Counted from the stretch's first letter, positions 23,252 to 36,139 are shown. The stretch is 64,000 nucleotides of DNA from Solanum dulcamara (GCF_947179165.1 NC_077240.1:70387501-70451500); one strand, 5' to 3'. Program-made: numbers and translations. The notes: generated by a model not told the origin, from the letters alone.

Positions 23252-23586
23252 GGAGGAGCAACAAGCTCCAAATGATTCCTTAAATGAGCAAGTCTCTCAT
23301 GTGGAGTTTTGAGTAGCATTCCAAGTACTTGCTCAAGCGGTGGCGGCTCAATCTAGCCGAGAGGTAGTTGGTTCCGCTAACCCAAATGTGGATATAACGG
23401 TGATAAGAGTTCGTGATTTCATGAGGATAAGTCCCCCGGAGTTTTATGGGTCCAAGGTTGACGAGCATCCATAAGAGTTCGTTGAAAGCATTCATAAGAT
23501 TGTGGGATTAAGGGAGTTAGTCCCGTGGAGATGGTGGAGTTGGACACTTATCATGAAAGGGGTTGCAAGGATTTGGTTTGACCAAT
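23252..23586 (+). pseudogene. E1 gag, second fragment
   Basis: It continues the gag reading cut at 9662 and includes the readable family motif DFMRISPPEFYGSKVDEHP near 23420-23472, then stops at CACTA insertion site 23587. In-frame stops lie near 23309 and 23472. The fragment ends in the capsid region at a codon for Gln, and the next part of the domain is found at 40140. Confidence 0.85.
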
Positions 23587-24035
23587 TACTACTAAAAAAT
23601 TATGAAAAAACAACGGAAAAAAGTGATAGATTGCGTCGTTGATTATAAGCTATTGATAAAGAGACTTGCTTGTATTTTTTTTAATTGTTGTTTTTTAAAA
23701 AGTGACAGACAATGACTCTATGTCCGTCATTTTTGTTTGGCGAAGTTTTGCTCCAAAAATATTTTTAATTAATAATTATTTATTTAATATACATTGCGAT
23801 GCCATCCATCGCTTTCGATAAAAAATAATTATTTTTAAATTTAATTAAGCGACGAAATTCATCGATTATTTTTAATTTTAATTTATGAAAAAATTTTATA
23901 ACATTTTATTTTATTATTTATAAATTATTTTTTGAAATAGCGACGGACTGCGTACTTAGTCCATTGCTTCTTTGGTCAAAACTTTTTAAAGTGAGCAACA
24001 GACTTTGCGACCCTGTCCGTCGCTCCTTACTAAAT
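23587..24035. repeat. CACTA left TIR and subterminal repeats
   Basis: After the TIR, variants of GCGACGGAC...GTCCGTCGC recur (for example near 23620, 23700, 23800, 23860, 23940 and 24010) in both orientations, separated by AT-rich runs. The transposon's TNPA-like protein binds such subterminal motifs in En/Spm; that role here is inferred. Confidence 0.75.
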
Positions 24036-25486
24036 ATCAACCACCTTCTTCCATTTTTTTATCTACTCTCTCTCTCTCTTCGATCCCCTCCCCCAAACCC
24101 CGACCCGGACGCCCACCCCCGTCGCATAGAGCTCCCTGCTGCCGTTGTCCCTCTCTCTCTCTCAAGTAGTCCATCCCTCTCTCTTCTCTTTTTCTCTCCT
24201 TATTAAACTTAGTTAGATTTTTATTTTTTGTAAAGTGCGAAAATTTTGAATTGTTAGTTAGTTTATTTCATTTATGTTGTTGAATATACGTTGTTAAATA
24301 GTTAATTTTTAATATTGATTGTGAATTAGTGAACAAAAAGTTCTAGTTTTGATTTTAGTGTTTTACTTTGAATTGGGATATTTTGAATTAGTTTGTGATT
24401 TGGGTTTTTTGGAGTTGAAATTGAAGTGTTTTTGAAGTTATAATGTTATTAACATTGTTAGTTTGTATATTTAATTTTGAATTAATGAATGAAAATTTTT
24501 GGGTTTAGTTTGTATTGGGTTTTTTGAATTAGATTATAAATTTGGGTATTTTTTAGTTTGAATTGAAGCGTTGTTGAAGTTGAAAGTTAGGTTTAAGAAG
24601 TAATTATAGAAGTTAGAAGTTAGAAATGTTGAACTTAGAAAAATTGAACTGGAATATCATGAACCTAGAACTTATTTAGAGCTTCTAATTACAAATTATA
24701 ACTTAATCATAACTTGTATTGAACTTAGAACTTTGTACTTGAATTTAGAACTTGACCTTTAGGCCAGATTGTTTAAGTTGAACATAAAAAAATTTTTTGT
24801 TACTTATTTGAACTTAGGTTATGAACTTTAGAAATTGTGAATTATTTATATTGTCCATGAAAGTTATTAACTTTGGTTTCATGAATTGTAGTCTTTAAGA
24901 ATTAATTAAGCTTAAACTTTAGTTGTAAGATATATGAACTTTAAGTTGTGAACTTTCAACTTAAATTTTGAACTTGGAATTTAGGATTTTTTAAGTTGAA
25001 CTTTAGGATTTTTGAAGTACTTAGGAATTGTTTTTGGTTTTTATAAATTCTCAACTTTAGATAGTTGAACTTTTCTTATACTTGAAATTTGAAAGTTTGT
25101 ACTTTAACTTAGAAAAAAATTAACTTGAACTTTAGAAATGTTGAACTTGAAAATTCTTAAAGGATATGTAAACTTTTAAGTTTTGAACTTTCAACTTAAA
25201 TTTAGAACTTGAAATTTAGGATTTTTTAACTTGAACTTAGATTTTAGAACTTGAACTTTAGGATTTTTTAATTAAGTAGTTTGAAATTATTTTGGTTTGT
25301 ATAAATTCTCAACTTTAGATACTTGAACTTGGCATACTTGAAATAATTAAATTAAGGTTGAATATTTTTGTACAAAATTTAAGTTCAGGGGTACAATCTA
25401 ATTAAAGATTCCAATATTCAACGCCATCAAACCCACTACCACCAACCCCTCTATCTTAGCCATAATTGAAAAAAATTGAGTTATTT
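24036..25486 (+). other. CACTA 5' untranslated/intron-like region
   Basis: A CT-rich block (24060-24200) next to the subterminal repeats may be the 5' untranslated leader. The rest is AT-rich and full of the phrase GAACTTGAACTTTAGGA and variants. No protein domain is readable; the 80-aa ORF at 23964-24206 is not convincing. Confidence 0.45.
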
Positions 25487-25495
25487 TTTATTTGA

Positions 25496-25672
25496 AGGGG
25501 AGTCTTGGAGTAACTAGTAAAGTTGCTGCCATGTGACCAGGAGGTCGCGGGTTCAGCCTTGAAAATAGCCTCTGGCAGAAATGCAAGGTAAGACTGCGTA
25601 CAATAGACCCTTGTGGTAAGGCCCTTCTCCGGACCCCGCGCATAGCGGGAGGTTTAGTGCACCAGGCCGCCC
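25496..25672 (+). mobile_element. Au-type SINE with imperfect TSD
   Basis: A 177-bp tRNA-derived retroposon. The head has a B-box-like GGTTCAGCCT (25550-25559) and the body shows the conserved blocks TGCGTACAATAGACCC, GGACCCCGCGCATAGCGGGA and TTAGTGCACCAGGCCGCCC that I recognise from Au-type SINEs of angiosperms. Flanking sites TTTATTTGA (25487-25495) and TTTATTAGA (25673-25681) match 8/9. Confidence 0.8.
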
Positions 25673-25682
25673 TTTATTAGAT

Positions 25683-25876
25683 TTTTTAATTCAATGTACA
25701 ACACTTGCATTTTGGTTAGGGTTTGTTTGATTTCATAGGATATGTTTGAATTTTTAGAGTGTGCTTTAGTGATAATGTGTTATTTTAGCATAAGTGACAA
25801 TACTAGTTGATCCTATTAATGAAAAAATTGATTTTCTTGCAAAATTGATTTGTATCCATCTAGTGTTGACGCTTAG
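25683..25876 (+). other. CACTA intron-like sequence
   Basis: AT-rich CACTA sequence between the SINE and the next LTR. No coding signal seen. Confidence 0.4.
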
Positions 25877-25881
25877 TTTTG

Positions 25882-28067
25882 TGTCACATCCCATGAGAGT
25901 AGCCTAGACATGGCCAGCACTCAAAAACCATTACTGCCTCCCAAGCACACCACTTGGCCTGATCACACATCCGTTCATTCATTCAATTAGAGAAAGACTT
26001 AAAATAAAGAGATAAATAAATGGACAATTTCAATCAACAATCTAACTTTAGGAATGAAGACCATAGGCAAACAAATGCAACTCCAATCTATGTCATGAAA
26101 ATAGTCTGACAAGACTAATTTAAAGAATAGAAATCCTCAACCAACCCATCTCTATCTAGTCTATGAAGCCTCTATCATTACTATCTAAGTGGTGCCAATG
26201 ACATGTTCATGGATACCCTAAATCAAAATGGAAAGACTAAACTCAAGGCAAGAATAACATAATTGGTATCCTCCGAATGTAGGGGAAGACTCACCTATCA
26301 GCTAACTATGAACATATCCTTAACGGTGCGCCTGTTAATGATCTCTAGAAGATATCTCTGCATCATAAAACTATGCAAATACAAATAAATGTCAGTACAT
26401 GGAATGTATAAGTATGTAATATGGCAGGATAAAACATGCATCAAGGTAGAATCATATCAGTTCAGATATCTCAAATCTGAAAGATGACGTAATCAATCAA
26501 AATGTCCCAAATCTAAAGTAAGAATAAGGTTTAAACGTTGATCAATCAAAAGAAATCCAATCCAATCATTAGAGTACTATCAAGACCTATCTGGGAGTTT
26601 CTCTTATTCGACAACGATCACTTATGAGTCAGTGATCGTACAACAAGCTTGTTGTTGTTGTCATAACTGTCCAATACTTTCCCAAGGTAAAGGGAAAATC
26701 ATCCAATCATGGATCCAATCAATCAATCAAGTCTTATCTTTTCCGGATAATAAAATAGGGAAAACATCTGACTTAGCAGTTCAATCTTCTCTTATGTTTG
26801 GCGACGTAGTTATTGAGTTCGAGTTATTATTTACTCTTACTCAATTCGGTGCTCGATACTCCTCCCAAGACTCAATGCTCATAAGATTCTATCTGCTCAA
26901 TCTTACTCAATCCAATCAACAAGTCTCAAATTTCTATTATCAACTCACCAGTTCTATCAAATCAACCTTTCAACAATTCAATCTATCCATACCATCCCAA
27001 TCACATGTTCAAGAGTAGTTAGTCTCACATTTATGAACACATTCAGTTAGGTTCAATCATTTGGGTCCAAGTTATGAAAATGCAAAAGACCTTCAAATTT
27101 GTTAAGACTATCATCATATTCATATCTCATTCACATTCAAGCACTCGTAATTCAAGACTCTAAACTAAATCATTAAGTATAAATACTCAATTATGATCAA
27201 AATATAACTAGGGTCTTATGAAATAAAATATGTAAGTATTTGCTCAAGAATTCAATTCATTAAAATCATCAATCAATTAATAGTATGTAAAACTACTCTA
27301 AAGTTTAGGAAAATTCAAGAAAACATTCATGAAAGGTTCAAGTGTATCACTATTCCATCAAACACGTCTATGGGGCACATGGAAGAACACAGTCCAGGTT
27401 TAAGTTGGCCTTACATACCTAGAATGAAGAATATTTCATCAAAAATCAAAGACCTCATTTAAAAACTTTGAACCCTAGCCCTTCTGGTTCTATCTACTCT
27501 CTTTTCTCAAAAGCTTTTAGGCATTAATGACAGAAAACTAGCATTAAGAATTGATATGAGGCAGATTTTAGTCCCAAAAGGACGTGGATTAGGTATAGGA
27601 GGGGTGGGGAAAGGTCCGAAATTTCCTCATTAAGAAAATATCTATAAATTAGGGTCAGGTGCACTGCTGGAGCACCAGACCCTAAACAACTATAGCACCA
27701 ATCTTTGGTAAAACGGTTATAACCTTTTATGCCTCACTCAGAATAAGGAAAACTTGGTGGCATTTGAAAAAGGACTCAAAGACCTGTAATTTAATAGTAA
27801 TTGGACACCTAACTCTTAATATTCTGAAAGTTATGGTCATTTGAAGTTGAACCTTATATAATCTTATACAAAAACACAATTGGTAAAGGATCTTTGAATT
27901 TGACTTAGTACTAGAGGTTCCTCATGAACCTAATTCACCTCTAATACACTTCAGATACTTAGGAGTTGATCCAAAAACATATATTCAATTAGTAGCCATC
28001 GGGATCGGGCCTATACGCATAAGAAGAATGGCTCGGGTCTTAGTTAAAATAAATTTGGTGTATAACA
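25882..28067 (-). mobile_element. Solo LTR of the 5848-8691 family, TSD TTTTG
   Basis: Ends are TGTCACATCC (left) and ...TGTATAACA (right), with a perfect TSD TTTTG at 25877-25881 and 28068-28072. There is no PBS or internal domain. The first few hundred bases align well with 5848-6300. The 128-aa plus-strand ORF at 26632-27018 lies wholly in the LTR and has no domain. Confidence 0.9.
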
Positions 28068-28359
28068 TTTTGTCATGACCCTGACCTGCCGTAACTGGCA
28101 CCCTTACTAACCCTCCAATGGGAGAACCATTTCAACAGCCTAACAATTGGCAAATGCAGTAAACAAATAAGATAAGGATGCGGAAGCAGTCTTAATTAAA
28201 GATATAAGCCTGAGTTCCCATAAACTCAAGAAGGTCTAGCAAACAACTTAAAACATGAGGAAAATATCCTAGGAACTAAAAATCATTCGTACCAAAACTC
28301 TAAAGAACTATTAAGTCTAGAAAGAGAGTACAATTCCCATAAGAAAGATTGTACAAATT

Positions 28360-31300
28360 AATGATTGAAAACCTTATTTTTATTTCATGGTTTTGGGCGA
28401 GTTATTTGGGACTTGTTTTGTGTAGTGTTGAAGTGTTATAATTGTGTATTGTATGCTCTTTGTGGTTGTTGGTTGGCTGTACTAATTGAAGTTGTAACTG
28501 GGAGTTCGAATAGGGTGAGTTATAGAGGAGATGCTGCCCGAATTCTGTTAACTTCTAACTAACTAATAGACTAGTCGAGACTAGTCGTGAAAGGAAAATA
28601 AAGAATTGGTTCCTATGGGTAGTTGGTGGTAGAATTACAAACTGGAAATTTGAAGGTCACTAACCTTAGTATTAGTTTCGTACTAAATAGGTTAAAGGAG
28701 TAATGAAGAAAGCTTCGATGCGAGTAATGCATAACGGGTATGTAAAGATTATTTCTTCCTTTCATTTGGCATGTCTTCAGTCAATTAATGAATGATATGA
28801 GCTTGAGGGTAAATCTACTCATACATGCCAAGAGTAAATCACAGTCCTTATTTACTCCTTGATGAAAGCACTCTTACAGTAATTGAACTAGGGCTTCTTA
28901 AGCCTTCCATACATTAGGAAGTGATGAATATGTAAAGTTATCCTTCCTTTCTCTTGGCGTGTCTTAGTATTAAGTATGATGTGCATATGAAATATGGGGA
29001 CAAATCAACTCATGAAGCTCCGAATATGATTCATGACTCCTACCTACTTCTTGAAGTGAGAGCTCCTATGCTAATTGAGTTAGTGTCTCTCACTGTCTCC
29101 TAGATGATGAAAAATAGAGGGTATGTAAGGCTTAACTCTTCTTTTCTCTTGGAATTTCTTAGCCATAAATGGATGGTATATGCAATGTGGGGATAATTTC
29201 ATTCATAGAACCCCAAGTATTATTCATAAATCTTTTTCACTTCTTGATATTAGAACTCGTACGATAGTTGAGTTATTGTCTTGTAAGCCTTTTACGCGAT
29301 AAAAAGTATTACACGTGAATCCTATCCCTCTCTTCTTTTGAAATGGCTTAATATATGTAAAACAATATATTATATGAGTTAGACATAGTTCCATTTATAG
29401 ATTCTGGATGTAACTCATGACTTGTACTCACTTTTGAATGATAAGGGCCTTCAAGTAGTTAAACTATAAACCTTGAGACTTCTATAGGCTGAATAGTGAT
29501 GGGATGTGTAAGCTCCTATACCTAGGACTCTTGAACAAACTTTATGGGGATACTTGAGGGATGTTTGATATGTTACAGAGTTTTACGTGCATGTATATAT
29601 ATTATGAGATATATAGATCAGGCTGAATATACCTTGATATATTTTGCTATATAGGGATTGGGCAGTACGTTCCACGGCATGTTATGTTATATACGAATCA
29701 GGCTATCATACCTCGACATTATTATTTGAGACACGGATCGGGATGTCGTTCCTCAGCATTATTATAGGATAAGTGGATCGGTCCATCGTTACTTGGTGTG
29801 TACTTGCTATATACATGGAACGGGTTGTATGTTCCACAACGCTAATGGTACATATGTGCTTATGATGACAAAATGATGTAGTTGTTACCCCAAGTACCCA
29901 AATGGGCAGGATAGAGTACGTAATAATAGTATGTATGCCTTTATTTTATAAATAGGTTAAAGGAGTAACGAAGCAAGCTTGGATGCGAGTAATGCATAAC
30001 GGGTATGTAAATCTTATTTCTTCCTTTCATTTGGCATGTCTTCACATAAGTAATGAATGATATGAGCTTGAGGGTAAATCTACTCATAAATTCCAAGAGT
30101 AAATCATAGTCCTTATTTATTCCTTGATGAAAGCACTCTTACAGTAATTGAACTAGGGGTTCTCAAGTCTTTCATACATTAGGAAGTGATGAGTATGTAA
30201 AGTTATCCTTCCTTTCTCTTGGCGTGTCTTAGTCTTAAGTATGATGTGCATATGAAATGTGGGGACAAATCTACTCATGAAGCTCTGAATATGATTCACG
30301 ACTCCTACTACTTCTTGAAGTGAGAGCTCCTATGCTAATATAGTTAATGTCTCATACTATCTCCTAGATGATGAAAAACAGAGGGTATGTAAGGCTTAAC
30401 TCTTCTTTTCTCTTGGCATGTGTTAGCCATAAGTGGATGGTATATGCAATGTGGGGATAATTCCATTCATAGAATCCCGAGTATGGTTCATAAATATTAT
30501 TCACTTCTTGATATTAAAACTCTTACGATAGTTGAGTTATTGTCTTGTAAGCCTTTTACGTGATGAAATATATTACATGTGAAGCCTATCCCTCCATTCT
30601 CTTGAAATGGCTTAATGTAAGTAAAACTATATGTGATGTGAGTTAGACATAATTCCATTTATAGATTCTGGATGTAACTCATGACTTGTACTAACTTTTG
30701 ATTGATAAGGGCCTTGAAGTAGTTGAATTATGACCCTTGAGCCTTTTATAGGCTGAATAGTGATGGGATGTGTAAGCTCCTATACCTAGGAGCTATTGAA
30801 CATACTTTATGGTTATACCGGAGGGATGTTTGATATGTTACAGAGTTTTATGTGCACATATATACATTATGAGATATATGGATCGGGCCGAACGTACCTC
30901 GGCATTATTTTCTATATAGGGATCGAGCCATACGTTACATGGAATTTTATGTTATATAGAGATCGGTCCATCGTACCTCGACATTATTATATGAGACACG
31001 GATCAGGCTGTCATTCCTCAGCATTATTATATAATATGTGGATTGGACCATCATTCCTCGGCATGTACTTTCTATATACATGGATCGGGCTGTATGTTCT
31101 ACAATTCTAATGGTACATATGTACTTATGATGATAAAATGATGTAGTTGTTACACCGAGTCCCCGAATGGGCTGGATACATTACGCAATGATAGTATGTA
31201 TGCCTTTATTTTATAAGATGTAGGTACGGTAGATGGCTAAATGTTATACTTTCCCCCTGCATCCCTATTTTAGTTGTTGTCTCATTTATGATATTTTATG

Positions 31301-31833
31301 TTTTATATACTCAGTACATGTATCGTACTGACCCCCTTCTTCTAGGGGCTGTGTTTCATGCCCCGCAGGTACAAGTGTTCATTTTGGAGATCCACCAGCT
31401 TAGGATTTCCGCTCAGCTATATTGGAAGTGCTCCACTATTCCGGAGCCTAGCTTTTGGGTGCTGGTCCTGCGATGTATATGTTTGTTTATTCAGGGGTAT
31501 GACGGGGGCTCTATCCCATCATAGGTTGCTGTTACTATTCTTAGAGGTCTGTAGTCACATGTATATGGGTTAAGTGTAAGTTGTCTAAATTGTGCCTATA
31601 CAACGTGTTGTAAATATGTTTATGTTATGGCATTCTTGTCAGCTCGTGTGCCCTTTCAATATATGGTACAAATAAAAGGGGCTACATGTACATGAAAAAA
31701 AGGTTTTGACCGATTGGGGTTTTTTGCCTGTAGTATCACATTGTGTATAGTTCAATTTGGCTATAGTTGATAGTTACGTATATGGGGGTCCTTGCCGGAC
31801 CCTAGTCACAGCCTATGGAGTTGGGTCGTGACA
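28360..31833 (+). repeat. 5'-truncated plus-strand LTR with internal duplication
   Basis: It is homologous, inverted, to 1502-4030 of the LTR at the left of the window and ends ...GGGTCGTGACA. The first kilobase of the full LTR (the counterpart of 4030-5032) is missing. No PBS follows, so it is a solo or truncated copy. Inside it, 28685-29949 and 29950-31215 are tandem copies. ORFs at 28365-28562, 30796-31110 and 31288-31573 are LTR sequence, not genes. Confidence 0.8.
28685..31215 (+). repeat. 1265-bp tandem duplication within an LTR
   Basis: Both copies start AAATAGGTTAAAGGAGTAA (28685 and 29950) and both end in GCCTTTATTTTATA. They align along their full length with scattered substitutions, so the duplication is not recent. 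Confidence 0.9.
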
Positions 31834-33040
31834 CACAATTCAACACCTCAATATCATGCAACTCTATATAAGGGTCCTCTCATGGGACTCACAAACACTT
31901 AATTTATGTCGGAATGTGACACCCGATCCAAAGTTTTTGTCGGAACATGAAATACGATCCAAATATGTGTAAGAACGTGACATCCAATCCAATTATGTAT
32001 CATAACATGACACTCAATCCAAATATACAAAGCAGCCACACTTACGTTTAATAGACAACATTATGTCACCAAGAATAGGTTCATAAAAAATCAGGCTAGT
32101 AAGTGATCATTTCATATAATTTCTTGCATGCTTTTCTATTCATATATGCATATGCATACCATGAAGTGATTTATCAAGTACATCAAACCCATACAGGAAA
32201 CAAAATCATCACCTACCTTGAATTCTAGCTTCAACCAGTCTAAGATGCAATAGTTTTTCCATTCTTGGTTCGTTCCGCTTGTTCTTGGTCTAAATAGTAC
32301 ATACAATACAAAGGATCAATATAATAGTCTACCTTATTCAAATTATAGTATAATTCACCTCTTAGACCAACCCATGATCCTAAACCCCTCCTAGGGATAA
32401 TTTCCACCATTACCCATAGGCCAAAACCCTCCCAGAATGACCACCCATCCTAGTTTTTGGGTTTTAGGAATCGAATGATGAGTTTAGGGAGTAAACAATT
32501 TACCTTAAGCATGAAAATATGTGAAAAAATAATAAAATCACCCTGGGTTTCCTCCTAACATCTTAAGAACAATTTTTACAGAATAATACCGTTTTGGGGT
32601 TTTTTTCCATCTTTAACTTCGCGACTGTCCTGCCACAGTGGGGCCATACCGCTTTGGCGAAATAGTAAGTGGCATGGAAATAGAGAGCTCAGAACTTGAG
32701 CTCCAAACTACCATTTCTTAACACACCCCTTACCCATGGAATCTTAAATCGTACATTTCACGCCGAATTTAGTTCTGGGAGTTTTATTCACCCAAATGAA
32801 ATTTCAGGAAGCCGTAATAGCTCCATCTCATCTTGGCGATCAACTAACCCAACCGAATTAAATATTGATCCTCCACCTATCAAAAGGTAACCCTAGACCT
32901 TACCTGACTCAGAATTCGTCCAAGTCTAGCCTAGGCTAAATTTTTCTGAAGTTACTATCCAAAGTTTTCTGGCCCAAATTCCTTCCCTATTTGGCTATCC
33001 ATAATGATTGGGAAAGGTTGTTAAATCTTTGATTTGGTTT

Positions 33041-33615
33041 AGTTGTTGGAATTAGATTGTACTTTAATTGCCAAGGAAAATCCAACTTGCACTTTAGAAA
33101 TGTTGAACTTTAGAAGTGATGAATTATTGTAGGGTAATATATGAACTTTAAGTTGTCAACTTTGAAAGACTTCAAAACATTGTAAATTATGACTTTATTC
33201 CTTTTGAGTGTTTAATTATATTTTTTATTATGTATTTTGCGTATTTTATTTGTTGTTAGTTGTGTTGGAATGGGCTGAATTGAATTGAATTAGAACTTGT
33301 AATTACATCTTAATTAGAACTTAATGATAACTTGAATTATTTAGAACTTGAACTTTATTAGAACTTGAACTTAAATATAACTTGAACTAATTAGGTTCTG
33401 AACTTAATTATAAATTGAATTAATTATAACTTCAATTATTTAGGACTTGAATTAATTAGAACATGAATTAATTAAAGCTTGAATTAATTATATATTAAAT
33501 TAATTATGTTGTGAACTTAATTATAACTTGAACTAATTAGGTTGTGAACTTTAGAAATCTCAATAAATTGTAGTTTTTATGAACTAATTAAGCTTGAATA
33601 TGCATAATTTTGTAG
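33041..33615 (+). other. CACTA intron-like sequence with a duplicated 3'-UTR segment
   Basis: The part at about 33160-33288 closely repeats 39468-39597, which lies downstream of the TNPA-like gene. The rest is AT-rich with GAACTTGAA-type phrases like 24600-25400. The stretch ends in TGTAG just before the ATG of the TNPD-like exon, a plausible splice acceptor. Confidence 0.6.
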
Positions 33616-33756
33616 ATGGATCATCGTTTGTGGATGTATAAGATGTATTATGAAGTTGGTGGTGGAGTGAAATCTGAATATTTTGATGGTGTAAGAAGTT
33701 TTATTGATCATGCAATGACACTAGATATTTATAAGAGAAATGGATTGGTTAGCATA
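33616..33756 (+). pseudogene. CACTA TNPD-like transposase, N-terminal exon (transposase-associated domain)
   Basis: From ATG 33616, right after a splice-acceptor-like TGTAG, the reading MDHRLWMYKMYYEVG, then FDGVRSFIDHAM, fits the transposase-associated domain (Pfam Transpos_assoc) at the N-terminus of plant En/Spm transposases. The usual Cys-rich continuation is missing: the frame enters an LTR-like insertion at about 33762. Confidence 0.75.
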
Positions 33757-33761
33757 GTTCA

Positions 33762-35896
33762 TTTGCTTTGATAGGGCTCCAATGAATTTTGGACCCCCTT
33801 TGGAGGAAATTCAAAGCTTTCAACTTCAACACCAGCTGAACTGCTGGTGTAGGGCCTTTTTATTCATCGCATTCGCGACCTACGAGTTCACAATCATGAA
33901 GGCCTAGAACCTTGAGCATTGAAATTGCATGGTTTACCATCGCGATAGGGATAGGTTATATGGATCAAACCTCATGATCGTGAGGCCCAACCCACAATCG
34001 CGAAGAGTTATTTTCACTAACTTCAGTGAATAAATCAAACCTTTTCTAGCAGCTAAGTCCCATTTGGGACTTAGTAAATTTCAATTTTGGAGAGATCTTC
34101 TTGGTATTTTTGGTGACTCCTATTTTGATGAGTTGGGAATTCTTACAGGGATGTTTCGAGACCCTTTCTTATCCCAAAAATCCTCGTAAGACTTGTGTAA
34201 ATTAATTGTTCTCTCACTTTTTGGCTATTCTAGAGCTTGAAATTGGTGGTGTTATTTTTAGCTCTTCTTGTGCTCGAAATGTGCATATTTTTTTGGCATA
34301 TGTTCCTTGAGCTATTTGGGATCTTGTGACAGAGTTGGTTTCTCGATTTCATGCATGGGTCCTAATGTTGAATGTTGACCCAATTTTGGCTCTATCTTTA
34401 ATTATAGTAAAATGGGTATCATTGGCTTTGTTTTGATGTATTCTTTGATAAATTGATAGAGTGGCATCATTCGATGGCGGCCCAAAAAGAAAAAGCTCCA
34501 GTTTAGCGGTTCGTGTGCGGTTTCGGCCTTGTGGTAGGCTATGGTTTCTCTCTATTAGACTTGGTTCGGTTAGAATTGATATACTATGAGTACTATTATA
34601 TCATTAGGTTGGTTCGAGGTGTTGGTACCCATTTTTAGAAAATTAGGAGGCGACGGCCATTGTTGGTATCTAATTTGGATTTTAGTCTTTGGAGCCTTAT
34701 ATTAGGTGCTTTGTTGACTTGTTTGCATCACTTAGAATCCTTAAAACTTGCTTCTAGGTAACTTGAACTTGAGATGCCCCTTGAATAACTTGTTTGGTTT
34801 CGGTTTCCCATTCTATCATGAGTTCTAGCTTATGCTTATATCCTTTTTGCTTATGACATTGAAATATTGTGCTCAAGGCCTTGCTTTTGGTACACCGGAG
34901 TCTCAAGTTAGTGATTTGATGCCTTTGATGAGTTTTTACCCAACTTTGAGTGATATATAATTTTGACTTGGTACTTATATTAATTTCTTTGTTGATGCTT
35001 AAGAATCCTGTTAATAAAAGAATAAGTGATGAGCCTAATATTTTAGTTAATGGATAAGTATAATCAATTAAACAAAATACTGGTGATATCTTGCTTATCT
35101 CATTTTATGATTTGATGAGCTCAAGGTATGATTTCGGTGGCCATTTTCTTGACTATGGGCTACACTATTATATTCACCATTGATAAGCTCGAGATGTGAA
35201 TTTTGAGTGGTCCATTGATACATAATTTCGGTTATTACTTCGATATTGATGAGCTCGAGGTTTATTTCGGGTGCTCCGTAATACTTTTGGGGTTATTTTT
35301 ATAGTTTTTCCTTGTTATTGGGCTACACTGCTGCTTGTATGCATATTTATTTTTCTTAGATCATTCGGCCTATGATGCCTAATGGGTACCCTATGTTTTG
35401 GTACTCATACTGCACTTCTACATCTTTTTGATGCAGCTCCCAGTTTGAGCAACCCCCAGTGAACGCCTGATCATCCGTAGCTGTGCCAGATCCGAATTGT
35501 GGTGAGATCCTGGCGTTTAGAGACTTGCTACCTTCCTTCTTTTATACTGGCTCATATTTTGTATTTTAGATAGTCAGTTTAGTATTTTGTATATATATAT
35601 ATATATATTCAACTTTTGTACTTAGTAGCTCTTGTATAGGTGACACCAGATCTGGGGTATGGTCTAGTATTAGTTCTTCATTTTTGGTCACTTTCGGGCC
35701 TTTTGTATAGTTTGTATCGCATTTACATCTGTGTACCTTGGTCCAATCTTTCTTTGTTATATTGTTCTTGCTTCCGCCTTCTTATGTTATTATATATTTA
35801 TTTGACTTTGAGGGTTAACTTTCGTCGAGTTGGGTTTGGCTTCCCTACTCGAGGGTTATAATAGGCACCATTATGGCTTAGATTTGGATCGTGATA
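33762..35896 (+). mobile_element. LTR-like insertion in the CACTA transposase
   Basis: About 2.1 kb with gypsy-LTR character: CGATCGCGA-type GC blocks near 33870-34000 and an end reading TTTGGATCGTGATA (a decayed GTCGTGACA). Flanks GTTCA (33757-33761) and GTCCA (35897-35901) match 4/5. The left terminus does not start with TG, so the border is uncertain. No PBS follows, so it is probably a solo LTR. A run of AT at 35557-35577 and the 73-aa ORF at 35640-35861 are non-coding. Confidence 0.55.
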
Positions 35897-35964
35897 GTCC
35901 AAGTCAAACAAGGTGGACCTATCCATTTCAGAGGTAATTCGTTTCGTATATAAGTAATTTAGTT

Positions 35965-35967
35965 ATT

Positions 35968-36027
<60 letters not shown>

Positions 36028-36046
36028 TATTAGTTAGTATATATTG

Positions 36047-36086
<40 letters not shown>

Positions 36087-36118
36087 TATTAGTTAGTATA
36101 TATTGATATATACATATA
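35965..36118. repeat. Duplicated AT microsatellite
   Basis: Two long (AT)n tracts separated and followed by identical copies of TATAATTATTAGTTAGTATA (about 36020 and 36080). It lies in what should be an intron next to the transposase exon. Confidence 0.85.
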
Positions 36119-36139
36119 GATAAATTGGAAGCTGTAAAC

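Larger units (their letters stand above)
28071..33040 (-). mobile_element. Minus-strand LTR-like element (LTR3), right border unresolved, interrupted by another LTR
   Basis: The left end TGTCATGACCC has the form of an inverted LTR terminus. About 290 bp follow, then a plus-strand LTR (28360-31833), and the host sequence appears to resume at about 31834. The right piece (to about 33.0 kb) has typical minus-LTR content such as repeated CGGAACATGA(C/A)A blocks (31910-32020) but no clear TG/CA border or TSD; 33040 is an estimate. No PBS or coding domain is seen, so it may be a solo LTR. Confidence 0.5.

Noticed and set aside
24060..24200. CT-rich block as a host gene promoter or exon
   Set aside because: It sits directly after CACTA subterminal repeats and is better explained as the transposon's own leader.
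26632..27018. 128-aa ORF in the solo LTR
   Set aside because: Non-coding LTR sequence shared with the homologous LTR at 5848-8691, where the frame is not kept.
31288..31573. Two overlapping ORFs near the end of a plus-strand LTR
   Set aside because: The block corresponds to the conserved R/U5-like part of this LTR family and not to a protein.
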